Of a stretch of 64,000 bases of DNA, positions 9,225 through 19,986 are shown one piece after another. Positions within the stretch are counted from its first letter, which is position 1, and every line of letters begins with the position of its first letter. Under the pieces are notes generated by a model. The model was given only the letters and a program-made list of their open reading frames with translations. It had not been told where the DNA came from and ran no database searches. Source of the DNA: Caccoplasma intestinavium (lineage in GTDB: Bacteria > Bacteroidota > Bacteroidia > Bacteroidales > UBA11471); the NCBI GenBank assembly GCA_018715885.1, contig DVKT01000034.1, forward strand, positions 1 to 64,000, given 5' to 3'. The position numbers and the translations under genes were made by a program.

Positions 9225-9934
9225 CGTGGTGATGATTGATAATGAAATGGCAAAGATAAGATATTTTGCCGATACATACTTTCCCTTTCTTCCGAAAAGT
9301 GTTTCTATGCAAAAATGGGAGGGTATTGCAATCTTTTTTGGGTCTCCCTTTTCCCTATGTCATTCCGCCTTTTCTGTTGCTGTTGCGGCTTATATTACCT
9401 TTCAGAAAGACAGTCATGTCATTCCGAGCGAGGGCGAGGAATATCTTTCTTGCTCGCTTTGATAGAGATGCTTCGCTATCGCTTGGGTAGAGATTCTTCC
9501 TCCTTGCGATCGTCAGAATGACATCGTTTGTCATCTCGAACGTATGTGAGAGATCCCTCACAATATGCTCGCTTGGGTTCTTCAAGGCAGAACCTTTCAG
9601 AATGATATATTACTGTAAGCGTTACATCTCTTGGTAGGAGATTCTTCATTTCACTTTGTTCTATTCAGAATGACATACAAAATGCCCATTTGGTGGGAGA
9701 ATCTTCGCTCCGCTCTCGCTGCGTTCAGAATAACAGGTATCTGAAATGATAAATTTTCACGGTATGATTACACTCCGTTTAAGGATACAAAGCCCGGCCT
9801 CTATATGTATATGGAATAACAATTAGACTTGAAATGTCGAAAAATTTCAGACCTCGAAATGGTAAAACAAATAGAGCATATCGAAGAGACATAACGACAT
9901 ACTCTATTTGCTTTATTCCTCGAAAGCCATATTT
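9225..9934. repeat. Gene-free stretch holding decayed palindromic intergenic repeats
   Basis: No convincing gene. From about 9416 to 9735 it contains several imperfect copies of one motif in both orientations. Direct arms are GTCATTCCGAGCGAGG at 9418 and GTCATCTCGAACG at 9532. Inverted arms are AGATTCTTC...CAGAATGACA at 9490-9523, GATTCTTC...CAGAATGACA at 9641-9676 and GAATCTTCGCTCCGC...TTCAGAATAACA at 9702-9736. These resemble the degenerate 'GTCATTCTGAGCG...AGAATCT' palindromes scattered between genes in several bacterial phyla. Flanks are AT-rich. No transposase is present. Confidence 0.6.
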
Positions 9935-11065
9935 TTAAACCTTATGTTTTTTACGAGTCCATCTTTTGATCCACAGATAGTAACCGGTCAGCGGGAGAGA
10001 AGCACCGCCCAAAGCGGCGATAAAATAGAGTATGCGGGTGAATGTCCCGCCCCAGTTTCCGACGTGTACCGAGTATATCCAGCCTCGTATTTTACCCGAT
10101 TTTTCGGTATCCTTGTATAAGTCGACCGAGGTAATTGTTCCGTTATCGGGATCGAATGTATAGCGATCGGAGGCTCTTTGATTTCCGAGACGGCCGAAAG
10201 CGACAGTCGCTGTACCGTCCGAGACGGTAATCTGTTTATACCCGTCGTTTTGTTTGGCCAGTTCTTCATATACTTGCTGCCAATATGTGTATGATACGTC
10301 CGATTTTGTGCCGTCGTGTTCGTTTTTCTTTTCTTTACCATGTGGAGAGGAAGACGCCTTTCCCGATTTCCGCTGTTGAACTTCTACACCGAAAAGCCGG
10401 TAGAATCCCGTCCGATACCAAGAGAAAGACCAGGTCAGCCCCGTGAGAGCCATAACCAATAGGAACAGGAGTATGTACATACCGCCGGCAACATGAAGGT
10501 CATACCAAAAACGTTTCAACCCTTTTCCGGTTGAAATTTTCAGACTGTTTACAAGAGCTTTCCGTGTACGGGGCCACCAGATGACAATACCTGAAATCAG
10601 AATAAAAACGAATATCAACGTGCTTATACCTACAACCAGTTTACCGACGAATATATCACTGCCGGGTTTCATGCTGTCGAGCAGCCACCTGTGCAATTTG
10701 AACATGGTGAGAAAAAACGGAGACCGCTCATATTTTCCGAGGACTTCGCCGGTGTACGGGTCTACGAACAAGGACGAACGTCGGGGTTTGGACAGACTTA
10801 CCTGATACGATCTTTCGGGGTTGGCGAAAATATTAAGTCCGGTTGCCGTTACATCGTCTGGAAGTATTCCGGCTACGTTTTCCATGATTTTGTCGGCGGG
10901 TAACGTAGCCTCTTTTACCTCTTTTACATAGTAAAGGTCATGGCGGAAGATTTTCATGATCTCCGCTTCGAATACCAGCATCGCACCCGAGAAGCAAATC
11001 AGTGTGATGATGAGTCCGAAAGGGACGGAAAGCCATAAATGTATATGACGAAAAATTTTTCTCAT
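9935..11065 (-). CDS. PepSY-associated transmembrane protein (PiuB-like)
   Basis: 376 aa inner-membrane protein of the PepSY-TM family. It begins MRKIFRHIHLWLSVPFGLIITLICFSGAML, where His residues sit at the mouth of the first helix, and has further helices near 140 (FKLHRWLLDS precedes VGISTLIFVFILISGIVIWW), 195 and at the C-terminus (LGGASLPLTGYYLWIKR). Two soluble PepSY segments lie between. The family is tied to iron or siderophore uptake, possibly reducing Fe(III) in the periplasm. The TonB receptor and DUF4374 lipoprotein just upstream on the same strand fit that. Substrate not deducible. Confidence 0.87.
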   Translation of the reverse strand: MRKIFRHIHLWLSVPFGLIITLICFSGAMLVFEAEIMKIFRHDLYYVKEVKEATLPADKIMENVAGILPDDVTATGLNIFANPERSYQVSLSKPRRSSLFVDPYTGEVLGKYERSPFFLTMFKLHRWLLDSMKPGSDIFVGKLVVGISTLIFVFILISGIVIWWPRTRKALVNSLKISTGKGLKRFWYDLHVAGGMYILLFLLVMALTGLTWSFSWYRTGFYRLFGVEVQQRKSGKASSSPHGKEKKNEHDGTKSDVSYTYWQQVYEELAKQNDGYKQITVSDGTATVAFGRLGNQRASDRYTFDPDNGTITSVDLYKDTEKSGKIRGWIYSVHVGNWGGTFTRILYFIAALGGASLPLTGYYLWIKRWTRKKHKV

Positions 11066-11080
11066 AAGTCGTTGCAGTAA

Positions 11081-11126
11081 AAGAGCCTGCCAGAGAAATA
11101 TTTATTTCCGGCGAGGCTCTTTTTAA
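11081..11126 (-). terminator. Hairpin between DUF4374 gene and PepSY gene
   Basis: AAAAGAGCCT / AGGCTCTTTT outer stem with an inner AAAT/ATTT pairing. T tracts flank it, so it can terminate or attenuate leftward transcripts before the PepSY gene. Confidence 0.65.
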
Positions 11127-11158
11127 TTTACATTATACCATTGTTGGATTATCGGGTA

Positions 11159-12628
<1,470 letters not shown>

Positions 12629-12648
12629 TTAGAATGTATGTTTCCTGT

Positions 12649-15039
12649 CTATTTTCCAAAGTACACACGTACTTTCCCGTAGAATGCCCGCCCGGCTTTT
12701 TGCAGGCTGAAATTGTCGTACAGTTTCTCGTTGGTCAAGTTGCGGCATTCGAAAGAGAAATTGTATCTGCCCTTCTGTATGCTATAACTCACCGTCAGGT
12801 TGTGCGAGAACTGGTTGGGTACGACGAAGTCGCTCTTTTTCCCGATAGCCTGTGAGTAGTAAGAGAAACTGTGCAGATACAGGTTATCGTAGGTTACGGT
12901 GAGTACATTGCCTTTTTTGAAAAGTCCGTGCCAATAGAAGTTTATATCGCTATCGGAGAATATGTATGGGACGTTGGGCATTCTCGACTTGTACGCGAGA
13001 TTCTTTACGCTGTTGCCCATACTGCCTATTTGGTATTCTTCATTGTCGCGCACGTCCATCTTTGTGAAATTGCCGCCTATACTCAACCATTTACTGAAAC
13101 CGTAGCGGGCCGATATATTGAAACCTTTTGTCAGAACTTTGCCATAGTTGATGTATGTGGCATTTTCTTTCCCTCCGCTCAGGTCTTGAATGTTACGTTG
13201 TATATAGTCTTGCGTGTTGCGGTAGATAAATCCTCCTTCGACATAAACGGAATGTTTTCCGAATGTTTTGGTATAGCTGAGGTTGACGTTGATGTTGTTG
13301 CTGTTTTCGGGTCGAATGGAGATATTTCCACTTTCCAGATCTTCATCACCGAACATTTCTTCGATCGTCGGCAAGCGGTATGCTTTTTCATAGGAAAGTT
13401 TGGTTTGCAGTCCCGATAAGATAAAATAGGTTCCTGCGATACCATATCCCCATGAGTCGGTTGTGCGGCTGGTACGCACGTAGTCGCTGGCATTGTCGTC
13501 CGTCGCCATTGGACCGGCAACGTATTGCCGGTAATATTTTCCGAAGACCGACAGATTCCAGCGGTCCGAGGGCATCAGCCGGTATGAGAGTCCGGCGATG
13601 TTTTTTCGGGTTTCTTTGGCGATGGCGTCGGTAGCTTCCTCTTCGGCGAGCAGGCTCGTATTGTTCCGGTGGAATGCGTTCCATACGTTATTGAACGTGA
13701 ACATGTGCATGCGCGCTATTTGGTAATTGACCGTCAACGTGGCGTTCCAGTTGTCGTTATTGGAGCGGGTGTGTTGATACGATTGTTCACCCCGGGAATT
13801 CATCAGTTTTTTTTCTCCGAGCCAATTATATTCGTAGCGTGTCGTATCTACGTTGTAGGTGATGTTGCGGTTGTAGTTGGCGGTAAGTACCACATCGAGG
13901 CCTTTGGTGAAGAGGTTGTGTTTGTTGTATTCGAGCGAGGGCATCAGCGAGTGTCCTTTGCGGTGTTTCTCCCCGAATACGGTTTTTTGTCTCACACCCG
14001 TTTGTATCTCTTGGTACATGTTGGAATAAGTGAATCCGAACATCAGACGGTCGGCCCAGTATTTATCTTCTACTCCGATTTTGGCTACGACGGCTTCGTT
14101 GTGATAGGTGTCGTGAAACCGTTTTACCCGTTCCGTCTTTTCGGTATCGAAATCGGTCGTCCCGTCTTCTTTGTAACGTTTTATCGGGGCATCGACGTGA
14201 TAGTCGTTGTCCGAGTAGTTTTGGAATGCGTTTATTTCATACGTGAAACCGTTTTTGAACGTTTGACCGAAATTGACATACGACTTATGTGTGTTAAAAG
14301 AACCGTAAGAATAAGATGCGTCGACAAACCAATTTCTGCGCTTTTTGTTGGTAACGATATTGATGACTCCACCCAGAGCATCGGTTCCGAACCCTACGGG
14401 CACGACGCCTTTGTATACTTCGATGCGGTCGGCAAAGTTTATGGGGATATTATTCAGCCCGAAAGAGCTGCCGACTCCTTCCTGCGGCACGCCATCGATG
14501 AATATTTTCACGTGTTTCCCGCTGAACCCGTCAAGCGTGATACTGGTACTGGAACCCAGTCCTCCCGATTCTCTGACTTTTACACCGGGGATTTTGGCCA
14601 ATGAGCCGGCCAGATCTTGTGTCGTGTTGTGCAGATTTTTTGCGTCGAGAGCAATCGCGTTATAGGCCGACTTGTTGATGCGGTTCACACCGTTCGCTCC
14701 TGTTACAGCAACCTCTTTCAGCGATTTTATGTCGGGTTCTATAACGATGTTGAGTTTGGTTCTTTCTCCGTCGGTTATCTCCACGGTCTTTTCGACGGTT
14801 TTATATCCGAGTGCCGTAACGACCAGCGTGTATTTCCCGGCCGGGGCTTTTATGTGATAGAGTCCGTCTTTGTTGGTTCCGCTTCCGCGGGCCGAACCTT
14901 TCAGGTGTACAGTGGCAAAATTCACGACCTCACGGTCGGCAGTAACGATTCGTCCCGAGACGATCCCTTTATATTCGGAAAAAACGGAAATTGAAAATGT
15001 TAAAAATATAAATAGAAAACAGAGCTTTTGTACCTTCAT
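12649..15039 (-). CDS. TonB-dependent outer-membrane receptor
   Basis: 796 aa from the ATG at 15039, which gives the signal peptide MKVQKLCFLFIFLTFSISVF; the 16 upstream in-frame codons do not resemble a secretion signal. Order of domains: carboxypeptidase-regulatory-like domain (about 25-105, GIVSGRIVTADREVVNFATV to GYKTVEKTVEI), plug (about 125-235, IPGVKVRESGGLGSSTSITL, PVGFGTDALGGVINIVTN), then a 22-strand type barrel to the end (FYGKVRVYFGK). It imports a ligand across the outer membrane using TonB energy. Downstream DUF4374 and PepSY genes point to a ferric siderophore or haem-like ligand. No TonB, ExbB or ABC transporter gene is nearby. Confidence 0.92.
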   Translation of the reverse strand: MKVQKLCFLFIFLTFSISVFSEYKGIVSGRIVTADREVVNFATVHLKGSARGSGTNKDGLYHIKAPAGKYTLVVTALGYKTVEKTVEITDGERTKLNIVIEPDIKSLKEVAVTGANGVNRINKSAYNAIALDAKNLHNTTQDLAGSLAKIPGVKVRESGGLGSSTSITLDGFSGKHVKIFIDGVPQEGVGSSFGLNNIPINFADRIEVYKGVVPVGFGTDALGGVINIVTNKKRRNWFVDASYSYGSFNTHKSYVNFGQTFKNGFTYEINAFQNYSDNDYHVDAPIKRYKEDGTTDFDTEKTERVKRFHDTYHNEAVVAKIGVEDKYWADRLMFGFTYSNMYQEIQTGVRQKTVFGEKHRKGHSLMPSLEYNKHNLFTKGLDVVLTANYNRNITYNVDTTRYEYNWLGEKKLMNSRGEQSYQHTRSNNDNWNATLTVNYQIARMHMFTFNNVWNAFHRNNTSLLAEEEATDAIAKETRKNIAGLSYRLMPSDRWNLSVFGKYYRQYVAGPMATDDNASDYVRTSRTTDSWGYGIAGTYFILSGLQTKLSYEKAYRLPTIEEMFGDEDLESGNISIRPENSNNINVNLSYTKTFGKHSVYVEGGFIYRNTQDYIQRNIQDLSGGKENATYINYGKVLTKGFNISARYGFSKWLSIGGNFTKMDVRDNEEYQIGSMGNSVKNLAYKSRMPNVPYIFSDSDINFYWHGLFKKGNVLTVTYDNLYLHSFSYYSQAIGKKSDFVVPNQFSHNLTVSYSIQKGRYNFSFECRNLTNEKLYDNFSLQKAGRAFYGKVRVYFGK

Positions 15040-15182
15040 TTGAAAGAATATATTACCTAATGAAATCCTTTGCAAATGTCCGTACAAGTATTAATTCGGG
15101 CAATACCGAAATAATGGTATTTTATATATCATAAAATACCGAGTTTTATTATTGTTCTTTTAGTGATATTTTATATACGAAA

Positions 15183-15217
15183 AATCTCCATTCCGAGACC
15201 GGAATGGAGATTTTGAT
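15183..15217 (-). terminator. Terminator of the sdhCAB operon
   Basis: ATCTCCATTCCG / CGGAATGGAGAT perfect 12-bp stem with an AGAC loop. On the minus strand it is followed by a T tract; it lies about 45 bases after the sdhB stop. Confidence 0.85.
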
Positions 15218-15258
15218 ATAGAACGACAGATGCGACAGAGCATCTGAATCCGCAAAAA

Positions 15259-16014
15259 TCAGTCTTTGAGTTTTGCCTTTATAAACTCGCGGTTGAGGCG
15301 GGCGATATTGGCAATGGAGACATTCTTGGGGCATTCGGCTTCGCAAGCGCCGGTGTTGGTACAATTACCGAATCCCAATTCATCCATTTTCGAAAGCATG
15401 GCTTTGGCGCGGCGAGCAGCTTCGACACGGCCTTGCGGAAGGAGTGCGAGCTGGCTTACTTTGGCCGATACGAAAAGCATGGCCGATCCGTTCTTACAAG
15501 CAGCTACGCAGGCACCGCAACCGATGCAACTGGCGGCGTCCATCGCTTCGTCGGCGTTGGCTTTGGGAATAGGTATGGCATTGGCATCGGGTACACCGCC
15601 GGTATTGACCGAGACGTAACCGCCGGCCTGCATGATTTTGTCGAATGCGCCGCGATCGACCATGAGGTCTCGGATTACAGGAAATCCGGCCGAACGCCAC
15701 GGTTCTACCGTGATGACATCGCCGTCATTGAATTTACGCATGTGCAGCTGGCAGGTCGTTACATCTTCGTCGGGTCCGTGGGGATGTCCGTTGATATAGA
15801 GCGAGCACATACCGCAGATACCCTCGCGGCAATCGTGGTCGAACACAACCGGTTCTTCACCCTCGTTGATGAGTTGCTCATTGAGTACGTCGAGCATTTC
15901 GAGGAACGAGCTGTCGGTGGAAATATTTTGGAGGGAGTACTCCTTGAAAGCCCCTTTTTCTTTCGGGCCTTTCTGACGCCAGATTCTGAGCGTTATATTG
16001 ATGGTTTTTTCCAT
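15259..16014 (-). CDS. sdhB: Succinate dehydrogenase/fumarate reductase iron-sulfur subunit
   Basis: 251 aa electron-transfer subunit of complex II. Cluster ligands are visible in the expected order: [2Fe-2S] Cys62, Cys67, Cys70 (DCREGICGMC) and Cys88; [4Fe-4S] in CIGCGACVAAC (163-173); the third cluster in CTNTGACEAECP (218-228). It moves electrons between SdhA FAD and the haem/quinone subunit SdhC at the inner membrane. Last gene of sdhCAB, 19 bases after sdhA, followed by a strong terminator. In Bacteroidales this complex mainly acts as a menaquinol:fumarate reductase. Confidence 0.96.
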   Translation of the reverse strand: MEKTINITLRIWRQKGPKEKGAFKEYSLQNISTDSSFLEMLDVLNEQLINEGEEPVVFDHDCREGICGMCSLYINGHPHGPDEDVTTCQLHMRKFNDGDVITVEPWRSAGFPVIRDLMVDRGAFDKIMQAGGYVSVNTGGVPDANAIPIPKANADEAMDAASCIGCGACVAACKNGSAMLFVSAKVSQLALLPQGRVEAARRAKAMLSKMDELGFGNCTNTGACEAECPKNVSIANIARLNREFIKAKLKD

Positions 16015-16033
16015 AATCGTAGTGCCTATAAGA

Positions 16034-18058
16034 TTATTGTTTGTAATTACGTTGTTGTACCTTGATGGCTTCGTACTTCAACTCCTCTTTGTACATGACG
16101 GGGTCTTTGTCTTCGCCTTGGTACTCCCAGCAGCTGACGTACATGTACTTGTCGTCTTGGCGCAGTGCCTCGCCGTCGGGGGTCTGGAACTCTTCGCGGA
16201 AATGGCCACCGCATGACTCGTTGCGATTTAGCGCGTCGAGAGCCATCAGACGGCCTATCTCGATGAAGTCGGCCAGTCGGAGAGCTTTTTCGAGTTCCAC
16301 GTTCAACGAATTGGGTTCGCCCGGAATGCGTACATTGGTCCAGAATTCTTTTTTCACCTCTTTGATTTTTTCAAGGGCGGTTTCGAGACTTTCTTTGGTA
16401 CGTCCCATACCTACATATTCCCACATGATAAGGCCCAACTCTTTATGAATAGAGTCGACCGAACGTTTTCCCTTGATGCTCATCAATTTGGCGATACGGG
16501 CGTTTACGTCTTTCTCGGCTTGTACGAATTCAGGCAGGCTGGTGCTGAAACGAGGTATGGTGATTTGGTCTGAAAGGTAATTTTGTATCGTATAGGGCAA
16601 TACGAAATATCCGTCGGCCAATCCTTGCATCAGGGCCGATGCACCCAAACGGTTGGCGCCGTGGTCGGAGAAGTTGGCTTCACCGATGGCGAAGAGGCCG
16701 GGGATAGAAGTACTCAACTCATAATCGACCCAGATACCGCCCATCGTGTAGTGGATAGCAGGGTAGATCATCATAGGAGTCTTATAGGGGTCGTCGTCGA
16801 CGATTTTTTCATACATCTGGAAGAGGTTGCCGTAGCGGGCACGTACGACATCTTCACCGAGACGTTCGATAGCCGAAGCAAAGTCGAGGTACACGGCCAG
16901 TCCGGTCGATCCGATACCGTAACCGGCATCGCAACGTTCTTTGGCGGCACGCGAAGCCACGTCGCGGGGAACGAGGTTTCCGAAAGCCGGATAACGGCGT
17001 TCCAAGTAATAGTCGCGGTCTTCTTCTTTGATGTCGGTCGGTTTCAGTTTGCCGGCGCGGATAGCTTCGGCATCTTCTTTTTTCTTGGGAACCCAGATAC
17101 GTCCGTCGTTACGGAGCGATTCCGACATAAGAGTCAGTTTCGATTGGAATTCGCCATGTACGGGAATACAGGTCGGGTGTATCTGAGCGAAAGCGGGATT
17201 GGCAAAATAAGCGCCTTTTTTATAGCATTGCATGGCAGCCGATCCGTTCGAACCCATAGCATTGGTCGAGAGGAAGAACGTGCGTCCGTAACCGCCGGTT
17301 GCGATTACCACGGCGTGAGCGGCGTAACGTTCGATTTTTCCGGTGATGAGGTTACGGGCGATGATACCGCGTGCGCGTCCGTCGATGATGACGAGGTCGA
17401 GCATTTCATGACGCGGGAAAAGTTTCACCGTGCCTTTTTTCACTTGACGGCTCAATGCCGAGTAGGCGCCGAGCAACAGTTGTTGTCCCGTCTGTCCTTT
17501 GGCATAGAAAGTACGGGATACTTGGGCGCCACCGAACGAACGGTTGTCGAGCAAACCTCCGTACTCACGGGCGAAAGGTACGCCTTGTGCTACACATTGG
17601 TCGATGATGGAGTTGGAAACTTCGGCCAGACGGTAAACGTTGGCTTCGCGGGCACGGTAGTCTCCACCTTTGATCGTATCGTAGAAGAGACGATACACGC
17701 TGTCTCCGTCGTTTTGATAGTTTTTGGCCGCATTGATACCACCTTGTGCTGCGATGGAGTGTGCACGGCGGGGAGAATCTTGTATGCAGAAACTGAGTAC
17801 GTTGAATCCCATTTCGCCGAGTGATGCAGCAGCCGAAGCACCGGCCAGACCGGTACCTACGACGATGATGTCGAGGCGGCGTTTGTTGGCGGGATTCACC
17901 AGTTTTTGGTGACTTTTATAGTTGGTCCATTTTTCGGACAAAGGACCTTCGGGGATTTTCGAGTCGATTTTTTTTGCCGCAGGTTGTGTTGCGGCTTTGG
18001 GGGCTTCTTGTTGAATCTGAGCCTCCATTCCTTCGGGGGTTATATCTGTTTTAGCCAT
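16034..18058 (-). CDS. sdhA: Succinate dehydrogenase/fumarate reductase flavoprotein subunit
   Basis: 674 aa catalytic subunit with covalently bound FAD. Seen are the dinucleotide motif VVGTGLAGASAAASLGEMGF (about 66-85), the FAD-attachment region HSIAAQGGINAA, the substrate/active-site segment HPTCIPVHGEF and IGEANFSDHGANRLGASAL. The first ~28 residues (TPEGMEAQIQQEAPKAA and on) form an Ala/Gln/Glu-rich extension ahead of the conserved DSKIPEGPL start seen in related proteins; no in-frame ATG near that point offers a shorter start, so the extension is probably real. Middle gene of sdhCAB. Confidence 0.96.
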   Translation of the reverse strand: MAKTDITPEGMEAQIQQEAPKAATQPAAKKIDSKIPEGPLSEKWTNYKSHQKLVNPANKRRLDIIVVGTGLAGASAAASLGEMGFNVLSFCIQDSPRRAHSIAAQGGINAAKNYQNDGDSVYRLFYDTIKGGDYRAREANVYRLAEVSNSIIDQCVAQGVPFAREYGGLLDNRSFGGAQVSRTFYAKGQTGQQLLLGAYSALSRQVKKGTVKLFPRHEMLDLVIIDGRARGIIARNLITGKIERYAAHAVVIATGGYGRTFFLSTNAMGSNGSAAMQCYKKGAYFANPAFAQIHPTCIPVHGEFQSKLTLMSESLRNDGRIWVPKKKEDAEAIRAGKLKPTDIKEEDRDYYLERRYPAFGNLVPRDVASRAAKERCDAGYGIGSTGLAVYLDFASAIERLGEDVVRARYGNLFQMYEKIVDDDPYKTPMMIYPAIHYTMGGIWVDYELSTSIPGLFAIGEANFSDHGANRLGASALMQGLADGYFVLPYTIQNYLSDQITIPRFSTSLPEFVQAEKDVNARIAKLMSIKGKRSVDSIHKELGLIMWEYVGMGRTKESLETALEKIKEVKKEFWTNVRIPGEPNSLNVELEKALRLADFIEIGRLMALDALNRNESCGGHFREEFQTPDGEALRQDDKYMYVSCWEYQGEDKDPVMYKEELKYEAIKVQQRNYKQ

Positions 18059-18084
18059 AGTCGAAATTTTTAGAAGATATTATG

Positions 18085-18747
18085 TTATGCTATGAAACCG
18101 AAGTAGATGGCTACCACAGCAAATCCGAGGCAAAGAACGGTTGTGTAGATGTTGGAGATACATTTCCAGCGCGACAGCCAAATTTTATTGTTCCAACCCA
18201 ATGTCTGAATGGCGCTCCAAAAGCCATGTGTGAGGTGGAACCAAATAGCAACGAACCATACCAGATAGATGATGGCCATGATAGGATTTCCCAGTGTTTC
18301 GGCAATAAGGGCATATCCGTCGTGGGGATTTACCTCGGGAAGGATACCGGTAATTTCGTTGAACTGCATTTTGAACCAGAATTGGTACAGGTGCATGGCG
18401 ATACCGATAACGACGATGATACCCAGGACGAGCATATTTTGAGAAGCCCATTCCACGTCTTTGGGTTTTTCGGTTACTTTGTAGCGGTCTTTTCCCCGGG
18501 CGCGACGGTTGATGTAGGTCAACCAGAGGGCGAAGAGAATGTGCAGCACCGCACCGGCGGCGATGACAGCGGTTCCTGCCAATGCATACCAGTTGGCTCC
18601 CAAGAATTCACATACCATGTTGTATCCTTCTTCCGAGAAGATGGCTACGAGGTTCATCGACATGTGAAATGTCAGGAACAGGATAAGAAAAAGACCGGTG
18701 AGGCTCATCACCACCTTTTTCCCGATCGATGAGTTTAATAACCACAT
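18085..18747 (-). CDS. sdhC: Succinate dehydrogenase/fumarate reductase cytochrome b subunit
   Basis: 220 aa, five transmembrane helices, type B (diheme) complex II anchor of the Bacteroidetes/Wolinella kind. It begins MWLLNSSIGKKVVMSLTGLFLILFLTFHMSMN; the histidines in TFHMSMN, IGIAMHLYQFWF and WFHLTHGFW are candidate haem ligands. It holds SdhAB at the membrane and exchanges electrons with menaquinone. First gene of the operon, with a consensus promoter upstream at 18821-18852 and 26 bases before sdhA. Confidence 0.94.
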   Translation of the reverse strand: MWLLNSSIGKKVVMSLTGLFLILFLTFHMSMNLVAIFSEEGYNMVCEFLGANWYALAGTAVIAAGAVLHILFALWLTYINRRARGKDRYKVTEKPKDVEWASQNMLVLGIIVVIGIAMHLYQFWFKMQFNEITGILPEVNPHDGYALIAETLGNPIMAIIYLVWFVAIWFHLTHGFWSAIQTLGWNNKIWLSRWKCISNIYTTVLCLGFAVVAIYFGFIA

Positions 18748-18820
18748 AAGATTTGAGATTTTTTTGAGTTAGTATTTGGCTTGTAATGTATTGCCTGTTG
18801 AGGAGATCATTTTCGGGCTA

Positions 18821-18852
18821 CAAAATTAATGGAATGTCTACTTGTATGCAAA
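18821..18852 (-). promoter_or_regulatory. sdhC promoter
   Basis: Read on the minus strand: TTTG (18849-18852), 20 bases, then TAATTTTG (18821-18828). This matches the Bacteroidota housekeeping consensus TTTG-N19-TAnnTTTG; it is about 75 bases before the sdhC start. Confidence 0.75.
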
Positions 18853-18870
18853 TATTAAGGAAAATTTTCG

Positions 18871-19980
18871 CTAATCATTTTTTGTATTCCATTGCAGGGT
18901 GGCCCGGAGCGGGTAGTGGTCGGAGTGTTTCTGACGAACGATACGGCTGTCGACGGCACGCAATACGTTGTTGTAGAGTATGTGGTCGATACGAAACCAG
19001 AATCCCTGTTCATTGTATGTGATACCCGGGCCGAATCCCGTAGAAACATATGCATCGGAAAAGTCGTCGCGGATCTTTCGGTATGCATAGGATTGCGGCG
19101 TATCGTTGAAGTCCCCGCAGATAACGACAGCTCCGGTAATGCCGTCGGCGATTTGACGTATGAGGCGGGCTTGTTTGGCCCGTTCCGTCCCTGCACGTTT
19201 GAGTTTTCCCAATAACCGGCTTTTGGCTTGCGGCAGAAGATCGGTTGATTGGGTAGGATTTTTTGCGATTTGTTCGTACAATTCGCGGTCTTTCGGTTCG
19301 AGATGGTTCGACTCCAAGTGGCAGTTGATGAGCGAGAAAGATTTTCCGTCGATGTCGAATTGATAAAGGCATGCACCGTTTTGCGACCGGTCGAACGGTA
19401 TGGGTTCTATATTTTTGAAGGGGTATTTGGAGAAACAAGCGATTCCCGAGTTCCAGGGGGTCGGTTTGAAAACATGATGATAGGGGTAGTCCGAAAGTAC
19501 TTTTTCTACCATTTTTTGAGATAGTTGGCGATTGCTGCCGGAGGGTACAGTATTGTATTCTTGCAGGCAAATGATGTCGGCTCCGCTGTTACGTAACAGG
19601 TCGAGAACCGTATTGCTTTTTCCGTTGTCCGTCGGTTTGGATTGGACAAAACTCCGTATATTATAAGACAGGAGGCTGATTTTTCCCATTTTGTTGTCTT
19701 TCCCTTTAAAATGGGTGGGAAAATAATTTTGAACCGCTTGAAACGAGAGCAATAAGAAAGCAATCGGTAGGAGGACATACTTCCTCGGCCGTATGAAGAT
19801 TTGCAGAAGTAATAGTATTTCGATAAAAAAGAATACGGGGAACGCCAGTGTGAAAAAGTAGGGCAGGGAGAATCGGTCAGGAGGAATCAGGTAACTATAA
19901 GCCGAAATCAGCAATAAACCTCCCGCGATGAAATTTATCGTCAGTGCCAGCAGTTGATATGTTTTGGCAAGAAAATTCAT
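18871..19980 (-). CDS. Endonuclease/exonuclease/phosphatase family membrane protein
   Basis: 369 aa. Residues 1-95 hold two or three membrane helices (LLALTINFIAGGLLLISAYSYL, LPYFFTLAFPVFFFIEILLL). The rest is a full EEP fold with its conserved segments in order: LLSYNIRSF, DIICLQEYN (metal Glu), FSLINCHLES (His), VICGDFNDTP (Asp/Asn) and KHSDHYPLRA (catalytic His). These enzymes cut phosphodiester or phosphoester bonds in nucleic acids, lipids or sugars; the substrate cannot be read from sequence. It follows the two rhomboid genes by 6 bases, so is probably co-transcribed with them. Confidence 0.88.
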   Translation of the reverse strand: MNFLAKTYQLLALTINFIAGGLLLISAYSYLIPPDRFSLPYFFTLAFPVFFFIEILLLLQIFIRPRKYVLLPIAFLLLSFQAVQNYFPTHFKGKDNKMGKISLLSYNIRSFVQSKPTDNGKSNTVLDLLRNSGADIICLQEYNTVPSGSNRQLSQKMVEKVLSDYPYHHVFKPTPWNSGIACFSKYPFKNIEPIPFDRSQNGACLYQFDIDGKSFSLINCHLESNHLEPKDRELYEQIAKNPTQSTDLLPQAKSRLLGKLKRAGTERAKQARLIRQIADGITGAVVICGDFNDTPQSYAYRKIRDDFSDAYVSTGFGPGITYNEQGFWFRIDHILYNNVLRAVDSRIVRQKHSDHYPLRATLQWNTKND

Positions 19981-19986
19981 ATCGCT

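Noticed and set aside
9199..9585. Small frames in the repeat-rich gap after cysE
   Set aside because: They run through the decayed repeats and lack any protein feature.
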